DNA of 64,000 bases from SAR86 cluster bacterium AG-390-O18 (lineage in GTDB: Bacteria > Pseudomonadota > Gammaproteobacteria > Magnimaribacterales > AG-339-G14). The stretch lies in assembly GCA_003279605.1 (NCBI GenBank), contig QCHF01000002.1:149088-213087 (forward strand), given 5' to 3'. The first letter of the stretch is position 1, and the number at the start of each line of letters is the position of its first letter. The notes beneath the pieces were generated by a model that was given only the letters and a program-made list of their open reading frames with translations, made no database searches and was not told the origin of the DNA. Positions 26,298-35,551 of the stretch are shown piece after piece. The position numbers and the translations under genes were made by a program.

Positions 26298-26465
26298 ATG
26301 GTTGATAAAGAAGATTTATTGAAACAAGCAGAAGACATTCATTCTGGCCTAAAGAGACTTAGTCTAAAAAATAGAAAAGTTGTAATGCCTCATCACAAAG
26401 AGTTTGAATTGATTGAAGAACTTGAAGAACTTTCAATAGATTTGATTGAAAAACTTAAAAAGTAA
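26298..26465 (+). CDS. Small charged helical protein, unknown function
   Basis: 55 aa. ATG at 26298, TAA at 26463-26465, with an AGAGA ribosome-binding site about eight bases before the start. The sequence begins MVDKEDLLKQAEDIHSGLKR and ends in a Glu/Leu/Lys-rich helix (IEELEELSIDLIEKLKK) that could self-associate. It lies 12 bases before the crotonase gene, which has its own GGAG site, and is probably its operon partner. I recognise no family. Confidence 0.6.
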   Translation: MVDKEDLLKQAEDIHSGLKRLSLKNRKVVMPHHKEFELIEELEELSIDLIEKLKK

Positions 26466-26477
26466 AAAGGAGTTGAA

Positions 26478-27356
26478 ATGACAAATAAATATACTTGTTT
26501 TGATTTAGAAATAAAAAATAAAGTCGCATATGTAACCATGTGTCGACCAGATGAATACAATTCAATGAACAAAGCGTTTTGGTCAGAATTACCTCATCTT
26601 GTTGAAAAAATATCCGATGATGCCAGTGCAAGAGTAATTGTCTTGTCTTCTACAGGAAAACATTTTTGTGCCGGAATGGATTTAGCAAACTTTTCATTGA
26701 GTGATAATCCCACTGAGCCAAAATCTTCGAATACCCACAGTGGTATGAAAAAAGAGGCTGGCTTTAGAATAACTCTCGACCTTCAAAACACAATCACGTC
26801 TCTTGAGAAAGCAAGAATTCCAGTTATTTCAGCTATTCAGGGTGGTTGTATAGGTGGTGGTTTAGACTTAGCAACAGCAACAGATATGAGATTCTGTACT
26901 AAAGAGGCTTTCTTTTGTATCCAAGAAATTAATATCGGGATGGCAGCAGATGTTGGCACTTTGCAAAGAATTCCAAGATTGATCCCAGAAGGAGTAGTAA
27001 GAGAATTAGCCTATACAGGCAGAAGGTTTTTTGCTGATGAAGCAAAAGCTCATGGCTTGGTAAACAAAGTTTTTGATTCCCATGAAGAAATGATGTCAGC
27101 GGTGAAAATTATTGCGGAAGAAATTGCTTCCAAAGGTCCTTTGGCAGTTGCGGGAACGAAAGAAATTCTTAATTATGGGCGAGATCACACAATTGAAGAA
27201 TCTCTAAATCATGTTGCTCTGTGGAATGCCGCAATGGGAATTAGCGATGAGATGTCTGTAGCCTTTGAAGCAAAAGCAAATAAGAAAGATCCAGAGTTTG
27301 ATGATTTAATTCCAAGAACTGGAAAAAAATATCTTGATGGAGGATATCAAGGATAG
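26478..27356 (+). CDS. Enoyl-CoA hydratase/isomerase family, dienoyl-CoA isomerase (ECH1)-like
   Basis: 292 aa crotonase. Oxyanion-hole segments HFCAGMDLANF and AIQGGCIGGGLDLATA. The active-site stretch QEINIGMAADVGTLQRIP carries both the Glu and the Asp that distinguish delta-3,5-delta-2,4-dienoyl-CoA isomerases from plain hydratases, so an ECH1-like role in unsaturated fatty-acid breakdown is favoured. GGAG ribosome-binding site six bases upstream. Confidence 0.85.
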   Translation: MTNKYTCFDLEIKNKVAYVTMCRPDEYNSMNKAFWSELPHLVEKISDDASARVIVLSSTGKHFCAGMDLANFSLSDNPTEPKSSNTHSGMKKEAGFRITLDLQNTITSLEKARIPVISAIQGGCIGGGLDLATATDMRFCTKEAFFCIQEINIGMAADVGTLQRIPRLIPEGVVRELAYTGRRFFADEAKAHGLVNKVFDSHEEMMSAVKIIAEEIASKGPLAVAGTKEILNYGRDHTIEESLNHVALWNAAMGISDEMSVAFEAKANKKDPEFDDLIPRTGKKYLDGGYQG

Positions 27357-27357
27357 A

Positions 27358-28122
27358 TTATTTTCTTAGAAAAACTGGACTATCTTCAGTCGAATCTTTT
27401 TTGGAAAATTTATAGCCATCAAGATTAAATTTATAAAGATCTTCAGGAGTTTTAGCTCGACTTTCAATTAAATACTTGGCCATTAATCCTCTGGCCTTTT
27501 TTGCATAAAAGCTAATTATTTTAAATTGGCCATTTTTAAAGTCTTTAAAAACCGGACTGATGACTCTGCTTTTCAATTTTTCAGTATCAACAGAAGAAAA
27601 ATATTCAATAGAAGCAAGATTCACTAAAATAGAAGTTGCTTTAAGATCTTTGTTTAAATGATCGGTAATTTCTTCTTTCCAAAACTCATACAAGTCCTTT
27701 TTTTTTGCAACAGAAATTTTAGTGCCCATCTCAAGACGGTAAGGCGAAATAATATCTAATGGTTTTAAAACTCCATAAAGTCCGGAAAGGATCCTGAGGT
27801 GTTTTTGTGCAAAATTTATGTCTTGTTTTGAAAGTTTTTCAAACTCCAGTCCTTGATAGACGTCTCCTTTAAAAACAAATCCAGCTTGTTTCGCATAAGC
27901 TGAAGGTTTGGTTGCTTGAGACCAATTCTGGAATCTGTCATGGTTTAAAGCAGAAATTTTATCACTAACTCCCATTAAAGAAGACAACTCGGATTTATTG
28001 AGTTTCTTCATAGTAGACACTAAATTTTTCGATTTAGGCAAAAAAGGAGGTACTGAGAAATCCAGTCCATTTTCAGAAAAAGAATAATCTAACGTCTTAG
28101 CTGGAGATAGAACTATAATCAT
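27358..28122 (-). CDS. yaaA: Peroxide stress protein YaaA
   Basis: 254 aa, usual length for YaaA (DUF328). It starts MIIVLSPAKTLDYS and holds the family's RILSGLYGVLKPLD and YRLEMGTKI motifs, with VISPVFKDFKNGQFKIIS and FYAKKARGLMA near the end. In E. coli it limits intracellular iron during peroxide stress and belongs to the OxyR regulon. It converges on the crotonase gene with a one-base gap. Confidence 0.92.
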   Translation of the reverse strand: MIIVLSPAKTLDYSFSENGLDFSVPPFLPKSKNLVSTMKKLNKSELSSLMGVSDKISALNHDRFQNWSQATKPSAYAKQAGFVFKGDVYQGLEFEKLSKQDINFAQKHLRILSGLYGVLKPLDIISPYRLEMGTKISVAKKKDLYEFWKEEITDHLNKDLKATSILVNLASIEYFSSVDTEKLKSRVISPVFKDFKNGQFKIISFYAKKARGLMAKYLIESRAKTPEDLYKFNLDGYKFSKKDSTEDSPVFLRK

Positions 28123-28147
28123 TACAGTATTATTAAATCATATTTCA

Positions 28148-28654
28148 ATGCTCAAAAAAATTACCAAAACCACAGAGAATATACTTAATTTATTTCCTTT
28201 CTTTTTCGGAAATATTTCTGCTTGGCTGATTTTATTAATGATTTTTCTAAGCTCGATGATTGTCATCTTGAGATATGTTTTTGAAATTGGAGTAGTTGCA
28301 ATGCAAGAATTGCTCGTTTATTCACATGGGATGCTTTTTCTGTTTTATGCCGCATTAGCTCTTAAAGATGATGCTCATGTGAGAGTAGACATTTTCTATA
28401 GAGAATTGTCGGATAAAAGAAAAAGAATGATAAATATTTTTGGGAATCTATTCTTTTTGCAGCCTTTTGCTTGGGTAATTTTAATATTTTCATTTGAATA
28501 TGTTTACTTCTCTTGGTCTATCAATGAAATTTCTCCAGAACCAGGTGGCCTTCCTTTTGTGTATCTTTTCAAAACGAGCTTAATTATTTTTCCTATTCTT
28601 TTGATCCTTCAGAGCTTTTCAGAGCTGATCAAATTGGTTTTCAAACATGATTGA
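28148..28654 (+). CDS. dctQ: TRAP transporter small permease subunit (DctQ type)
   Basis: 168 aa with four membrane helices. DctQ signatures include the first helix followed by ILRYVFEIGVVAMQELLVY and the strongly typical KDDAHVRVDIFY. It pairs with the large subunit, which it overlaps by 8 bases. Uptake is driven by a sodium or proton gradient with a periplasmic binding protein, probably the one at 30290. Confidence 0.9.
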   Translation: MLKKITKTTENILNLFPFFFGNISAWLILLMIFLSSMIVILRYVFEIGVVAMQELLVYSHGMLFLFYAALALKDDAHVRVDIFYRELSDKRKRMINIFGNLFFLQPFAWVILIFSFEYVYFSWSINEISPEPGGLPFVYLFKTSLIIFPILLILQSFSELIKLVFKHD

Positions 28655-30005
28655 TTTTTTGCCACTAATTCTTTTTGCATTAGTTTGTATTTTTTTACTT
28701 TTTGGTTTCCCTGTTGCTTTTACTTTGGCTGGGGTTTCAATAATTTTTGCATTGATAACAAGTTTTTTTGGTATTTTTGATTTATTTCTTTTAGAAACCC
28801 TGCCAAATCGGATTTTTGGCGTGATGACGAACTCTACTTTGATCGCAGTTCCTTTATTTATTTTTATGGGGGTATTATTGGAAAAATCGAAAGTTGCTGA
28901 AGAACTCCTGCTTAAAATGTCTGCTTTTTTTTCTGGTTTTAGAGGTGGACTAGGTTTATCAGTAATTTTTGTTGGAGCTTTGCTCGCGGCCAGTACAGGT
29001 ATTGTTGGAGCTACAGTTATTGCGATGGGTTTGATTTCTTTGCCTGCATTTTTAAAACAAGGATATCCTCACGATCTTTCTACTGGCTTAATTTCTGCTA
29101 CCGGTACTTTAGGGCAAATTATCCCTCCTTCTATTGCCTTGGTTATTTTAGGAGATGTGCTGTCTTCGGCTTATCAGCAATCGCAACTTAGTCAAGGTAT
29201 TTTCACTGCTAAAACAATTTCTGTAGGAGATCTATTCTTGGCAGCTATAGTTCCTGGATTAATTTTGCTTTGTTTTTATGCAATTTATTTTCTTTTTAAA
29301 TCAAGAAACTTGGAACTTATCTCAAATGATGAGCAAAGCTCAATAGAAGCTATTGATTTAATAAAAGTCATTGCCCCGCCATTTATTTTGATCATAACTG
29401 TTTTGGGCAGCATTATTTTTGGAATTGCTTCTCCTACAGAGGCTTCTGGCTTAGGTGCTTTAGGAGCAATTCTGATTGCAATCCTAAATAATAAATTAAA
29501 TTTTCAGACTTTAGCTGAGACTGTAAAGCAATCAGCCGCCATCACCTCGATGGTTTTTATTATTTTAATTGGAGCTTCAGTTTTTTCTCTGGTTTTTAGA
29601 GGCTTGGGGGGAGAAGAACTCATCGAGCAAATATTTAACTCTGTTCCAGGAGGCCTTTTCGGTTCAATGGTTTTAGTTATGGCTTTAATTTTTTTGTTGG
29701 GCTTTATCCTAGACTTCATCGAAATAAGTTTTGTCATAGTACCAATTGTAGGGCCAGTACTGATGGCCATGGGGGCAGATCCAATTTGGCTTGGCATTAT
29801 GATTGCAATCAATTTACAAACTTCTTTTTTAACTCCGCCATTTGGTTTTGCTTTGTTTTATCTGAGAGGTGTTGCACCAGAAAACATCAAGACAATTTCT
29901 TTATATAAAGGAGTGATACCATTTATAGTGATTCAACTAAGTCTTTTGATTTTATTAGCCATTTTTCCAACAATCGTAACTTTTTTACCAAGTTATTTAT
30001 ATTAA
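28647..30005 (+). CDS. dctM: TRAP transporter large permease subunit (DctM type)
   Basis: 452 aa, about 12 hydrophobic segments. Family motifs: FPVAFTLAGVS near the start, AVPLFIFMGVLLEKSKVAEELL, GGLGLSVIFVGALLAASTGIVGATV (split by natural variation), SATGTLGQIIPPSIALVI, and FILDFIEISFVIVPIVGP. It includes a longer insertion around residues 170-190 (SSAYQQSQLSQG) seen in the 2-oxoacid/mannitol-type branch. It overlaps dctQ and abuts the small protein at 30006. Confidence 0.93.
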   Translation: MIDFLPLILFALVCIFLLFGFPVAFTLAGVSIIFALITSFFGIFDLFLLETLPNRIFGVMTNSTLIAVPLFIFMGVLLEKSKVAEELLLKMSAFFSGFRGGLGLSVIFVGALLAASTGIVGATVIAMGLISLPAFLKQGYPHDLSTGLISATGTLGQIIPPSIALVILGDVLSSAYQQSQLSQGIFTAKTISVGDLFLAAIVPGLILLCFYAIYFLFKSRNLELISNDEQSSIEAIDLIKVIAPPFILIITVLGSIIFGIASPTEASGLGALGAILIAILNNKLNFQTLAETVKQSAAITSMVFIILIGASVFSLVFRGLGGEELIEQIFNSVPGGLFGSMVLVMALIFLLGFILDFIEISFVIVPIVGPVLMAMGADPIWLGIMIAINLQTSFLTPPFGFALFYLRGVAPENIKTISLYKGVIPFIVIQLSLLILLAIFPTIVTFLPSYLY

Positions 30006-30293
30006 ATGAACAACAAACATCTGGTTAACTTGGGATATTTCTTCATATGGGGAGATTTTTTATTAGTTATATTTTTTGTTCATTCTTTATTTGTAAGTCC
30101 AATTACCGTTGAGATGTATTTTTCTAAGTATCTGCAGATAGCCTTGTATTTATTTAATTGGATTAAAACTTGGGGAGGATTTTTTGATTGGTGGGTGGGA
30201 GTAATTTATACCTGGCCAGCAGCACTAATTTTCTTTATCAGATATTTTATTACAACCTCGATAGGTATTTGGTTGGTAAGAAAATACAGTTAG
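30006..30293 (+). CDS. Small aromatic-rich membrane protein of the TRAP locus
   Basis: 95 aa with three hydrophobic segments (about 8-30, 40-55, 68-90) and many Trp/Phe/Tyr residues. The ATG follows the dctM stop with no gap, so it is surely co-transcribed. I recognise no named family. A third small membrane protein next to dctQM is found in TakP-type loci by recollection, and a role as an accessory subunit is plausible. It ends tail to tail with the binding protein through TTAG. Confidence 0.65.
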   Translation: MNNKHLVNLGYFFIWGDFLLVIFFVHSLFVSPITVEMYFSKYLQIALYLFNWIKTWGGFFDWWVGVIYTWPAALIFFIRYFITTSIGIWLVRKYS

Positions 30294-31399
30294 TTTAGTT
30301 CCCTCATTTCATACACTGCTTTTTCAGAAATTTTATGATATTCGGAAACATTCTTTTTGAAATTTTCTTGAGACTCGAATATTCTCTTTGATAATGGATC
30401 TTCAACAATTAACTCTTCTAAAAGTTTAGAAGTAATTTCTTTAAATTTTTTTAAAACATCTTCAGGAAGTCTTTTTAGTATCACTCCATGAGTATTTACC
30501 AATGTTTCCAAGGCTTGATTATTCCTTGCAGTGTATTCATCCAGCATATCTTGATTTACTGCTCTACTTGCAGTTCTTACTATTTCTTGAAGATCAGAAG
30601 GTAAAGAAGCAAAAGCTTCTTTATTGATAATCACTTCTAAAGTGGGACCTGGTTCATGCCACCCTGGATAGTAATAATATTTTGCTGCTTGGTGTAATCC
30701 AAAGGTCTGATCATTATATGGACCAATCCATTCTGCAGCATCTATAACTCCTGTTTGAAGGTTAGTGAAGATTTCGCTGCCAGGCATTAAGACTGCTTCT
30801 CCACCTGCCTCTGTCCAAACTTTCCCAGCCAAGCCTGGAATTCTCATTCTGGTTCCTTTTATATCCTCTAGAGAATTTATTTCTTTATTAAACCAGCCTG
30901 CCATTTGCACGCCAGTATTACCGCCTGCCAAAGGAATCAAATTGAATTTATCATAAGCTTCCTCCCATAGTTCTAACCCGCCTCCATAATGGAGCCAAGC
31001 ATTCATCTCTTGAGCGTTTAAACCAAAAGGCAAAGCAGTAAAAAATTGTGCCGAGGGAGCTTTTCCAATCCAGTAATAAGATGCTCCGTGACCAATCTCA
31101 ACTGTGCCTCGAGAAACCGCATCAAAAACCTCTAAAGCAGGAACGAGCTCTCCACTGCCATAAACTTTTATTTGCAGTCTGCCTGCTGACATTTTATTAA
31201 CTAATTTTGAAATATTTTCAGCTGCCAAGCCAACGCCGGGATAATTCTTTGGCCAAGTAGTTACCATGCGCCAAGTGAATTTCTTTTCGGATTCTTTGAA
31301 TGCAGTATTTACTTCTTCTTGCTCACATGCGATGAAGAAAGTTAATACAAAAATTAAAACTAAACTTTTTTTAAATTTGCGAAACTTAAAACCAGCCAT
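30290..31399 (-). CDS. TRAP transporter substrate-binding lipoprotein, TakP-like (2-oxoacid type)
   Basis: 369 aa DctP-family receptor. The N-terminus has a lysine-rich start, a hydrophobic core and a lipobox-like FFIAC at about residues 20-24, so it is probably lipid-anchored. Close resemblance to the TakP/lactate-binding branch: TTWPKNYPG, AGNTGVQMAGWFNKEI, MRIPGLAGKVW and YYYYPGWHEPGPTLEV. These bind 2-oxoacid or hydroxyacid anions, often with a metal ion. The start overlaps uvrD by 40 bases and has an AAGGA site inside uvrD. Its permease genes are on the opposite strand, converging on it. Confidence 0.88.
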   Translation of the reverse strand: MAGFKFRKFKKSLVLIFVLTFFIACEQEEVNTAFKESEKKFTWRMVTTWPKNYPGVGLAAENISKLVNKMSAGRLQIKVYGSGELVPALEVFDAVSRGTVEIGHGASYYWIGKAPSAQFFTALPFGLNAQEMNAWLHYGGGLELWEEAYDKFNLIPLAGGNTGVQMAGWFNKEINSLEDIKGTRMRIPGLAGKVWTEAGGEAVLMPGSEIFTNLQTGVIDAAEWIGPYNDQTFGLHQAAKYYYYPGWHEPGPTLEVIINKEAFASLPSDLQEIVRTASRAVNQDMLDEYTARNNQALETLVNTHGVILKRLPEDVLKKFKEITSKLLEELIVEDPLSKRIFESQENFKKNVSEYHKISEKAVYEMRELN

Positions 31400-33525
31400 T
31401 TTATTCCTTCTTTTGTGAAATTAACTTCAACTCTAGCATTGGCACCCTCTCCTTCATAGTTAAGAATGGTTCCTTCACCAAATACATCGTGAGTTACCAA
31501 GTCACCCAAAGAAAACTCTTCGCCTTTAAACTCAGTGCCGCCTACAATTTTGGGAACAAAGCCTTTTGCACTTGGTGTTTCTGATGACATTCTGATTTCG
31601 TACTTCAATTCATCGGGGATTTCTTTTAAAAACCTAGATATTGGGCTGAAACTTTCCATGCCATACATATTTCTTACTTCTGCATATGTTAAATAAAGCC
31701 TTTCCATTGCTCTGGTAATGCCGACGTAACAGAGCCTTCGTTCTTCTGCCAACTGCCTTGGATCTTCTAAAGATCTTTTGTGAGGAAATAAACCTTCTTC
31801 ACATCCAACAATAAAGACCAATGGGAACTCTAAACCTTTCGCTGAATGAAGAGTCATCATTTGTATTGCATCTTCATCAATATCTGCTTGGTTTTCACCT
31901 GCATCTAAAGAAGCTTGATCAAGAAATATCTCCAATTCATTTCTATCATCGTCAGCATCTTCTCCTATGGGATTGAAACCAGAAGCAGCAGAAACAAGTT
32001 CCTCTAAGTTCTCTTTTCTTGATCTACCTTTCTCTCCAGGCTCTTTAGCATGAAAATCTTTTAAACCTGTATTATTTATAATTTCATCAAAAATATCTCC
32101 CAGGCCTTTATTTTCAGTATCAATTTTTAGCTGAGAAATTATTTCGAGGAAATGAGATAAAGCTTTAGAAGATTTCTTTAAATTATCTTTAGAAATAGAT
32201 TCTGCTGCTTTCCATAAAGATACATTTTCAGCCCTTGCATGTTCACGCACGCTATCTAAGGTTTTAGCGCCAATGCCTCTTGTAGGTACATTTACTATTC
32301 GTTCAAAAGCTGCGTCATTATCAAAATCTACGAGTAATTTTGAGTAACTAAGAGCATTTTTAATCTCCATTCTTTCATAGAACCTCACGCCGCCATAAAT
32401 TCTATAAGGCAACTCGGCCCTTAAAATACTATCCTCCAAAACACGGGATTGGGCATTTGATCTATACAAAATTGCTACATCATTAAGAGACCTTCCCTCG
32501 TCAATCCAGTTTTTTATAATATCGACAATAAAACTTGCCTCGTCTCTTTCGTTGAATGCACGATAAATTTTTAAAGGCTCTCCTTCTTTATTCTCAGACC
32601 AAAGTTTTTTGCCTAATCTTTCGGGGTTATTTGAAATAACTGCATTAGCAGAGGAAAGAATATTTTTTGTGGATCTATAATTTTGCTCAAGCTTAATGGT
32701 TTTCACTTTCTTAAAATCTTTTTGGAACCTTTTGATGTTTGCACTTTTTGCCCCTCTCCAGCTATAAATTGATTGATCATCATCTCCAACAACTGTCATA
32801 AAACTTTTTTTACCTAAGAGTTTTTTTAATAAAAGATATTGAATTTCATTGGTATCTTGAAATTCATCAACCAGAATATGCTCAAACCTATTCTGATAGT
32901 GCTCTAAAATTGCCTTATTGTTGGAAAGAAGTTCAAAAGACCGCAAGAGGATTTCAGAAAAATCAACCAGCCCTTCTTGGTCACAAACTTTTTGGTACTC
33001 GTTCATGATATCCACCATTTTTTCTTCAACAAAAGAGGCCCCGGACTTTATTTTTGCTTTTCTTCTGCCTTCTTCTTTCTGATTATTAATAAACCATTGT
33101 GCTTGAGAGGGCTGCCAGGTTGCATCATCTAATTCTAGAGATTTTATGACTCTCTTTATCACCCTATTCTGATCTTCCGAATCTAAAATAGAAAAGCTTC
33201 TTGGTAATCCTGCTTCTTCCCAATGTCTTCTTAACATCCTATGAAATAAAGAGTGAAAAGTTCCACACCACATCTGATTGAGTTGCTCACCAAGAATGTT
33301 TTCTATTCGACCTCTCATTTCTTTTGCTGCTTTGTTGGTGAAGGTAACAGTTAATAAAGACATAGGGTTCAGGTTATGAACCTTACACAACCAAGCAACC
33401 TTATGCGTGATAACTCGGGTTTTTCCAGAGCCAGCTCCTGCAAGAATCAAAGAGAATTGAGATTCGTTTGATACGGCTTCCCTCTGCGGAGAATTTAAAT
33501 CATCCAATATATAAGATACATCCAT
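31360..33525 (-). CDS. uvrD: DNA helicase II (UvrD)
   Basis: 721 aa superfamily 1A helicase for nucleotide-excision and mismatch repair. Walker A LAGAGSGKTRVI, motif Ia TFTNKAAKEM, motif II VDEFQDTN, motif III GDDDQSIYSWRGA, motif V MTLHSAKGLEFPLVF and motif VI EERRLCYVGITRA are all intact. The C-terminus has the Tudor-like fold (GDLVTHDVFGEG). The TRAP binding-protein gene begins within its last 40 bases. Confidence 0.96.
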   Translation of the reverse strand: MDVSYILDDLNSPQREAVSNESQFSLILAGAGSGKTRVITHKVAWLCKVHNLNPMSLLTVTFTNKAAKEMRGRIENILGEQLNQMWCGTFHSLFHRMLRRHWEEAGLPRSFSILDSEDQNRVIKRVIKSLELDDATWQPSQAQWFINNQKEEGRRKAKIKSGASFVEEKMVDIMNEYQKVCDQEGLVDFSEILLRSFELLSNNKAILEHYQNRFEHILVDEFQDTNEIQYLLLKKLLGKKSFMTVVGDDDQSIYSWRGAKSANIKRFQKDFKKVKTIKLEQNYRSTKNILSSANAVISNNPERLGKKLWSENKEGEPLKIYRAFNERDEASFIVDIIKNWIDEGRSLNDVAILYRSNAQSRVLEDSILRAELPYRIYGGVRFYERMEIKNALSYSKLLVDFDNDAAFERIVNVPTRGIGAKTLDSVREHARAENVSLWKAAESISKDNLKKSSKALSHFLEIISQLKIDTENKGLGDIFDEIINNTGLKDFHAKEPGEKGRSRKENLEELVSAASGFNPIGEDADDDRNELEIFLDQASLDAGENQADIDEDAIQMMTLHSAKGLEFPLVFIVGCEEGLFPHKRSLEDPRQLAEERRLCYVGITRAMERLYLTYAEVRNMYGMESFSPISRFLKEIPDELKYEIRMSSETPSAKGFVPKIVGGTEFKGEEFSLGDLVTHDVFGEGTILNYEGEGANARVEVNFTKEGIKWLVLSFANLKKV

Positions 33526-33572
33526 ATATTTTTATTTTAAGCTAAAGTAGATTCTTTATATAAATAACATTT

Positions 33573-34157
33573 ATGAAAGATTTTGAAAACTCTTTAGATA
33601 CCATGCTTGAAAAAGCTTTTAAGACTATTTCTAATGGAGTAGAAAATACTAAAAGTTACTTTCACACCCCGACTGTTTGTACTTTTGAGGGGCAAGATAT
33701 TTCAGCAAGAACTGTTGTGCTCAGAGAGTTTAATGAACAAGAAAGAATTTTAAGATTCCATACAGATCAAAGATCGCCAAAAATTTTTCAAATTAGAGAA
33801 AATAACATCGCTACGGTTCATGCATATGATCAAGAAGAAAAAATCCAGATTAGATTAAAAGGAAGTATCGAAATTCATCATCAAGATTCCATAACTAAAA
33901 ATGCTTGGAAAAATACTAGGGAAATGTCCAAAGAATGTTATTCAGTTAAAGACTCTCCTAGTAAAGAAATAGATAATCCAGTTGAATTCGATATTGATAA
34001 GAATCAAATCGACAGAGAAATGGGATATGAAAACTTTGCAGTTAATCTTTTTACATTTCAATACCTTGAAATCCTGTATTTAAAAAGATCAGGTCACAGA
34101 AGAGCTATGTTTAAGTGGGACAATGATGAAATAAAAAAGAATTGGTTGATACCTTAA
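33573..34157 (+). CDS. Pyridoxamine 5'-phosphate oxidase-like FMN-binding protein
   Basis: 194 aa split-barrel flavoprotein, closest to the Alr4036-type FMN-binding domain. It has ISARTVVLREFNEQERILRF, the FMN-phosphate segment FHTDQRSPKIFQI and a C-terminal LYLKRSGHRRAMFKW in place of the strict PdxH terminus. It may oxidise pyridoxamine phosphate or another small molecule; the family is not limited to vitamin B6. It ends at the SMR gene through a shared TTAA. Confidence 0.82.
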   Translation: MKDFENSLDTMLEKAFKTISNGVENTKSYFHTPTVCTFEGQDISARTVVLREFNEQERILRFHTDQRSPKIFQIRENNIATVHAYDQEEKIQIRLKGSIEIHHQDSITKNAWKNTREMSKECYSVKDSPSKEIDNPVEFDIDKNQIDREMGYENFAVNLFTFQYLEILYLKRSGHRRAMFKWDNDEIKKNWLIP

Positions 34158-34480
34158 TTTACAGTGTTAGATAAAACTAAAATAACTCCAGTTACGATCA
34201 AAAGGATTCCAAAAGAAACAAGTAAAGAGGGAAATTCTTGATATTTGATTGCACCTAATATTGCTATTAAGACAATTCCTACTCCAGACCAAATTGCATA
34301 TGCAACTGAAACTGATATATGTTGAAAGGTTAAAGACAAAAAATAAAAACTTGTAGCATAGCTAAAAACAACTACAAGATTGGGAATCATTTTTGTGAAG
34401 CCATCTGTATCTCTTAAAAAAAGAGTCCCAACAACCTCTAAAATGATTGCTAAAAAGAGAAAGGTATAAGGCAAAACCAT
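34154..34480 (-). CDS. Small multidrug resistance (EmrE/SugE family) transporter
   Basis: 108 aa from the ATG at 34480, with four membrane helices. The essential membrane Glu is in LAIILEVVGT near residue 14, and AYAIWSGVGIV is the family signature in helix 3. A TTG five codons upstream also opens the frame but would add residues not expected for the family. It acts as an antiparallel dimer exporting cationic compounds with proton exchange; EmrE-like drugs versus guanidinium (Gdx) is undecided. Confidence 0.88.
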   Translation of the reverse strand: MVLPYTFLFLAIILEVVGTLFLRDTDGFTKMIPNLVVVFSYATSFYFLSLTFQHISVSVAYAIWSGVGIVLIAILGAIKYQEFPSLLVSFGILLIVTGVILVLSNTVN

Positions 34481-34571
34481 AATTCTTTGAATCAATTGTA
34501 ATCAAAAAATTTAAAACTACCATGAAAAGTTAAGCTATTTATTTTCTTATATTTCAAGTTAAAATCACTAT

Positions 34572-35330
34572 ATGAGTAAACATAATGCTTTAAACATGTT
34601 GGGTAGATCTGGTAATCCTACACTGAGTGACGCCACTTTTTCCGATTTTGAAAAAATAGATCAAAAAACCATGACTTTGCAGGGAACTGTCAATAAGGTT
34701 GGCATTCTCTTAGCTCTTGTTGTGCTCAGTGCTGCTTACACTTGGAACATTTATTTTGTTACTGGCAGTCCTGGAGCATTGATGCCAATCGGGCTTTTTG
34801 GCGGCATGATTTTTGCGCTTATTACCATTTTCAAAAAAAACTGGGCGATGTACACCGCGCCCATTTATGCCATATTAGAAGGTTTCTTTTTAGGTGGAAT
34901 TTCTGCCATTTTTGAAAGTCAGTATCCAGGAATTGTGATTCAAGCAACCGGATTAACTTTTGGTACTTTGGCTTCTTTATTGGTGCTTTATAAAACGGGA
35001 ATAATAAAACCTACTGAGAACTTCAGACTTATGGTGGTATCAGCTACTATGGGAATTGCCTTACTGTATGTGGTTAGCTTCATCATGAGTATGTTTGGCA
35101 CTGGAATCGGCTTTATTCACGACAATGGTATTTTTGGTATTGGATTTAGCCTTTTTGTTGTGGGTATTGCAGCTTTGAATTTAGTTCTAGACTTTGATTT
35201 TATTGAGGAAGGATCTGAAAAAAATGCTCCCAAATATATGGAGTGGTTCGGTGCCTTTGCATTAATGGTTACTCTGATTTGGCTTTACCTGGAAATGCTT
35301 AGACTGCTTGCAAAGCTAAGAAGCAGATAG
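34572..35330 (+). CDS. Bax inhibitor-1/YccA family membrane protein
   Basis: 252 aa. A short soluble N-terminus is followed by seven membrane segments. Signatures are YAILEGFFLGGISAIFE, a glycine-rich LTFGTLASLLV, and the C-terminal ALNLVLDFDFIEEGSEKNAPKYMEW with the conserved Asp pair thought to gate calcium leak in BsYetJ-like proteins. YccA-type members modulate FtsH. It is followed 1 base later by the small membrane protein gene. Confidence 0.9.
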   Translation: MSKHNALNMLGRSGNPTLSDATFSDFEKIDQKTMTLQGTVNKVGILLALVVLSAAYTWNIYFVTGSPGALMPIGLFGGMIFALITIFKKNWAMYTAPIYAILEGFFLGGISAIFESQYPGIVIQATGLTFGTLASLLVLYKTGIIKPTENFRLMVVSATMGIALLYVVSFIMSMFGTGIGFIHDNGIFGIGFSLFVVGIAALNLVLDFDFIEEGSEKNAPKYMEWFGAFALMVTLIWLYLEMLRLLAKLRSR

Positions 35331-35331
35331 C

Positions 35332-35541
35332 GTGTCTCTGACAAATATCTTTTTTTTACTCCTTACGATTGTCTCACTTGCAGTATTCTTTTTTTTTGGT
35401 CGCTTTAGAGCATCAGAAAAACAACTAAATAGAACAGACCGCATTGATTGGTCTAATAGAAGATATGATTTTCTAAAATACTTCCTGCTTATTCTTTTTT
35501 TGGCGGTAGGTATAGCGTTTTTGATCAAAACTTTCGCCTAG
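35332..35541 (+). CDS. Small two-helix membrane protein, unknown
   Basis: 69 aa beginning at GTG, one base after the Bax-inhibitor stop, and ending 10 bases before nadB. Two hydrophobic segments (about 4-22 and 47-66) flank a basic loop with NRTDRIDWSNRRYDFLKYF. The gene is placed in phase with its neighbours, which supports translation. I recognise no family. Confidence 0.55.
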   Translation: MSLTNIFFLLLTIVSLAVFFFFGRFRASEKQLNRTDRIDWSNRRYDFLKYFLLILFLAVGIAFLIKTFA

Positions 35542-35551
35542 AATAATTTTA

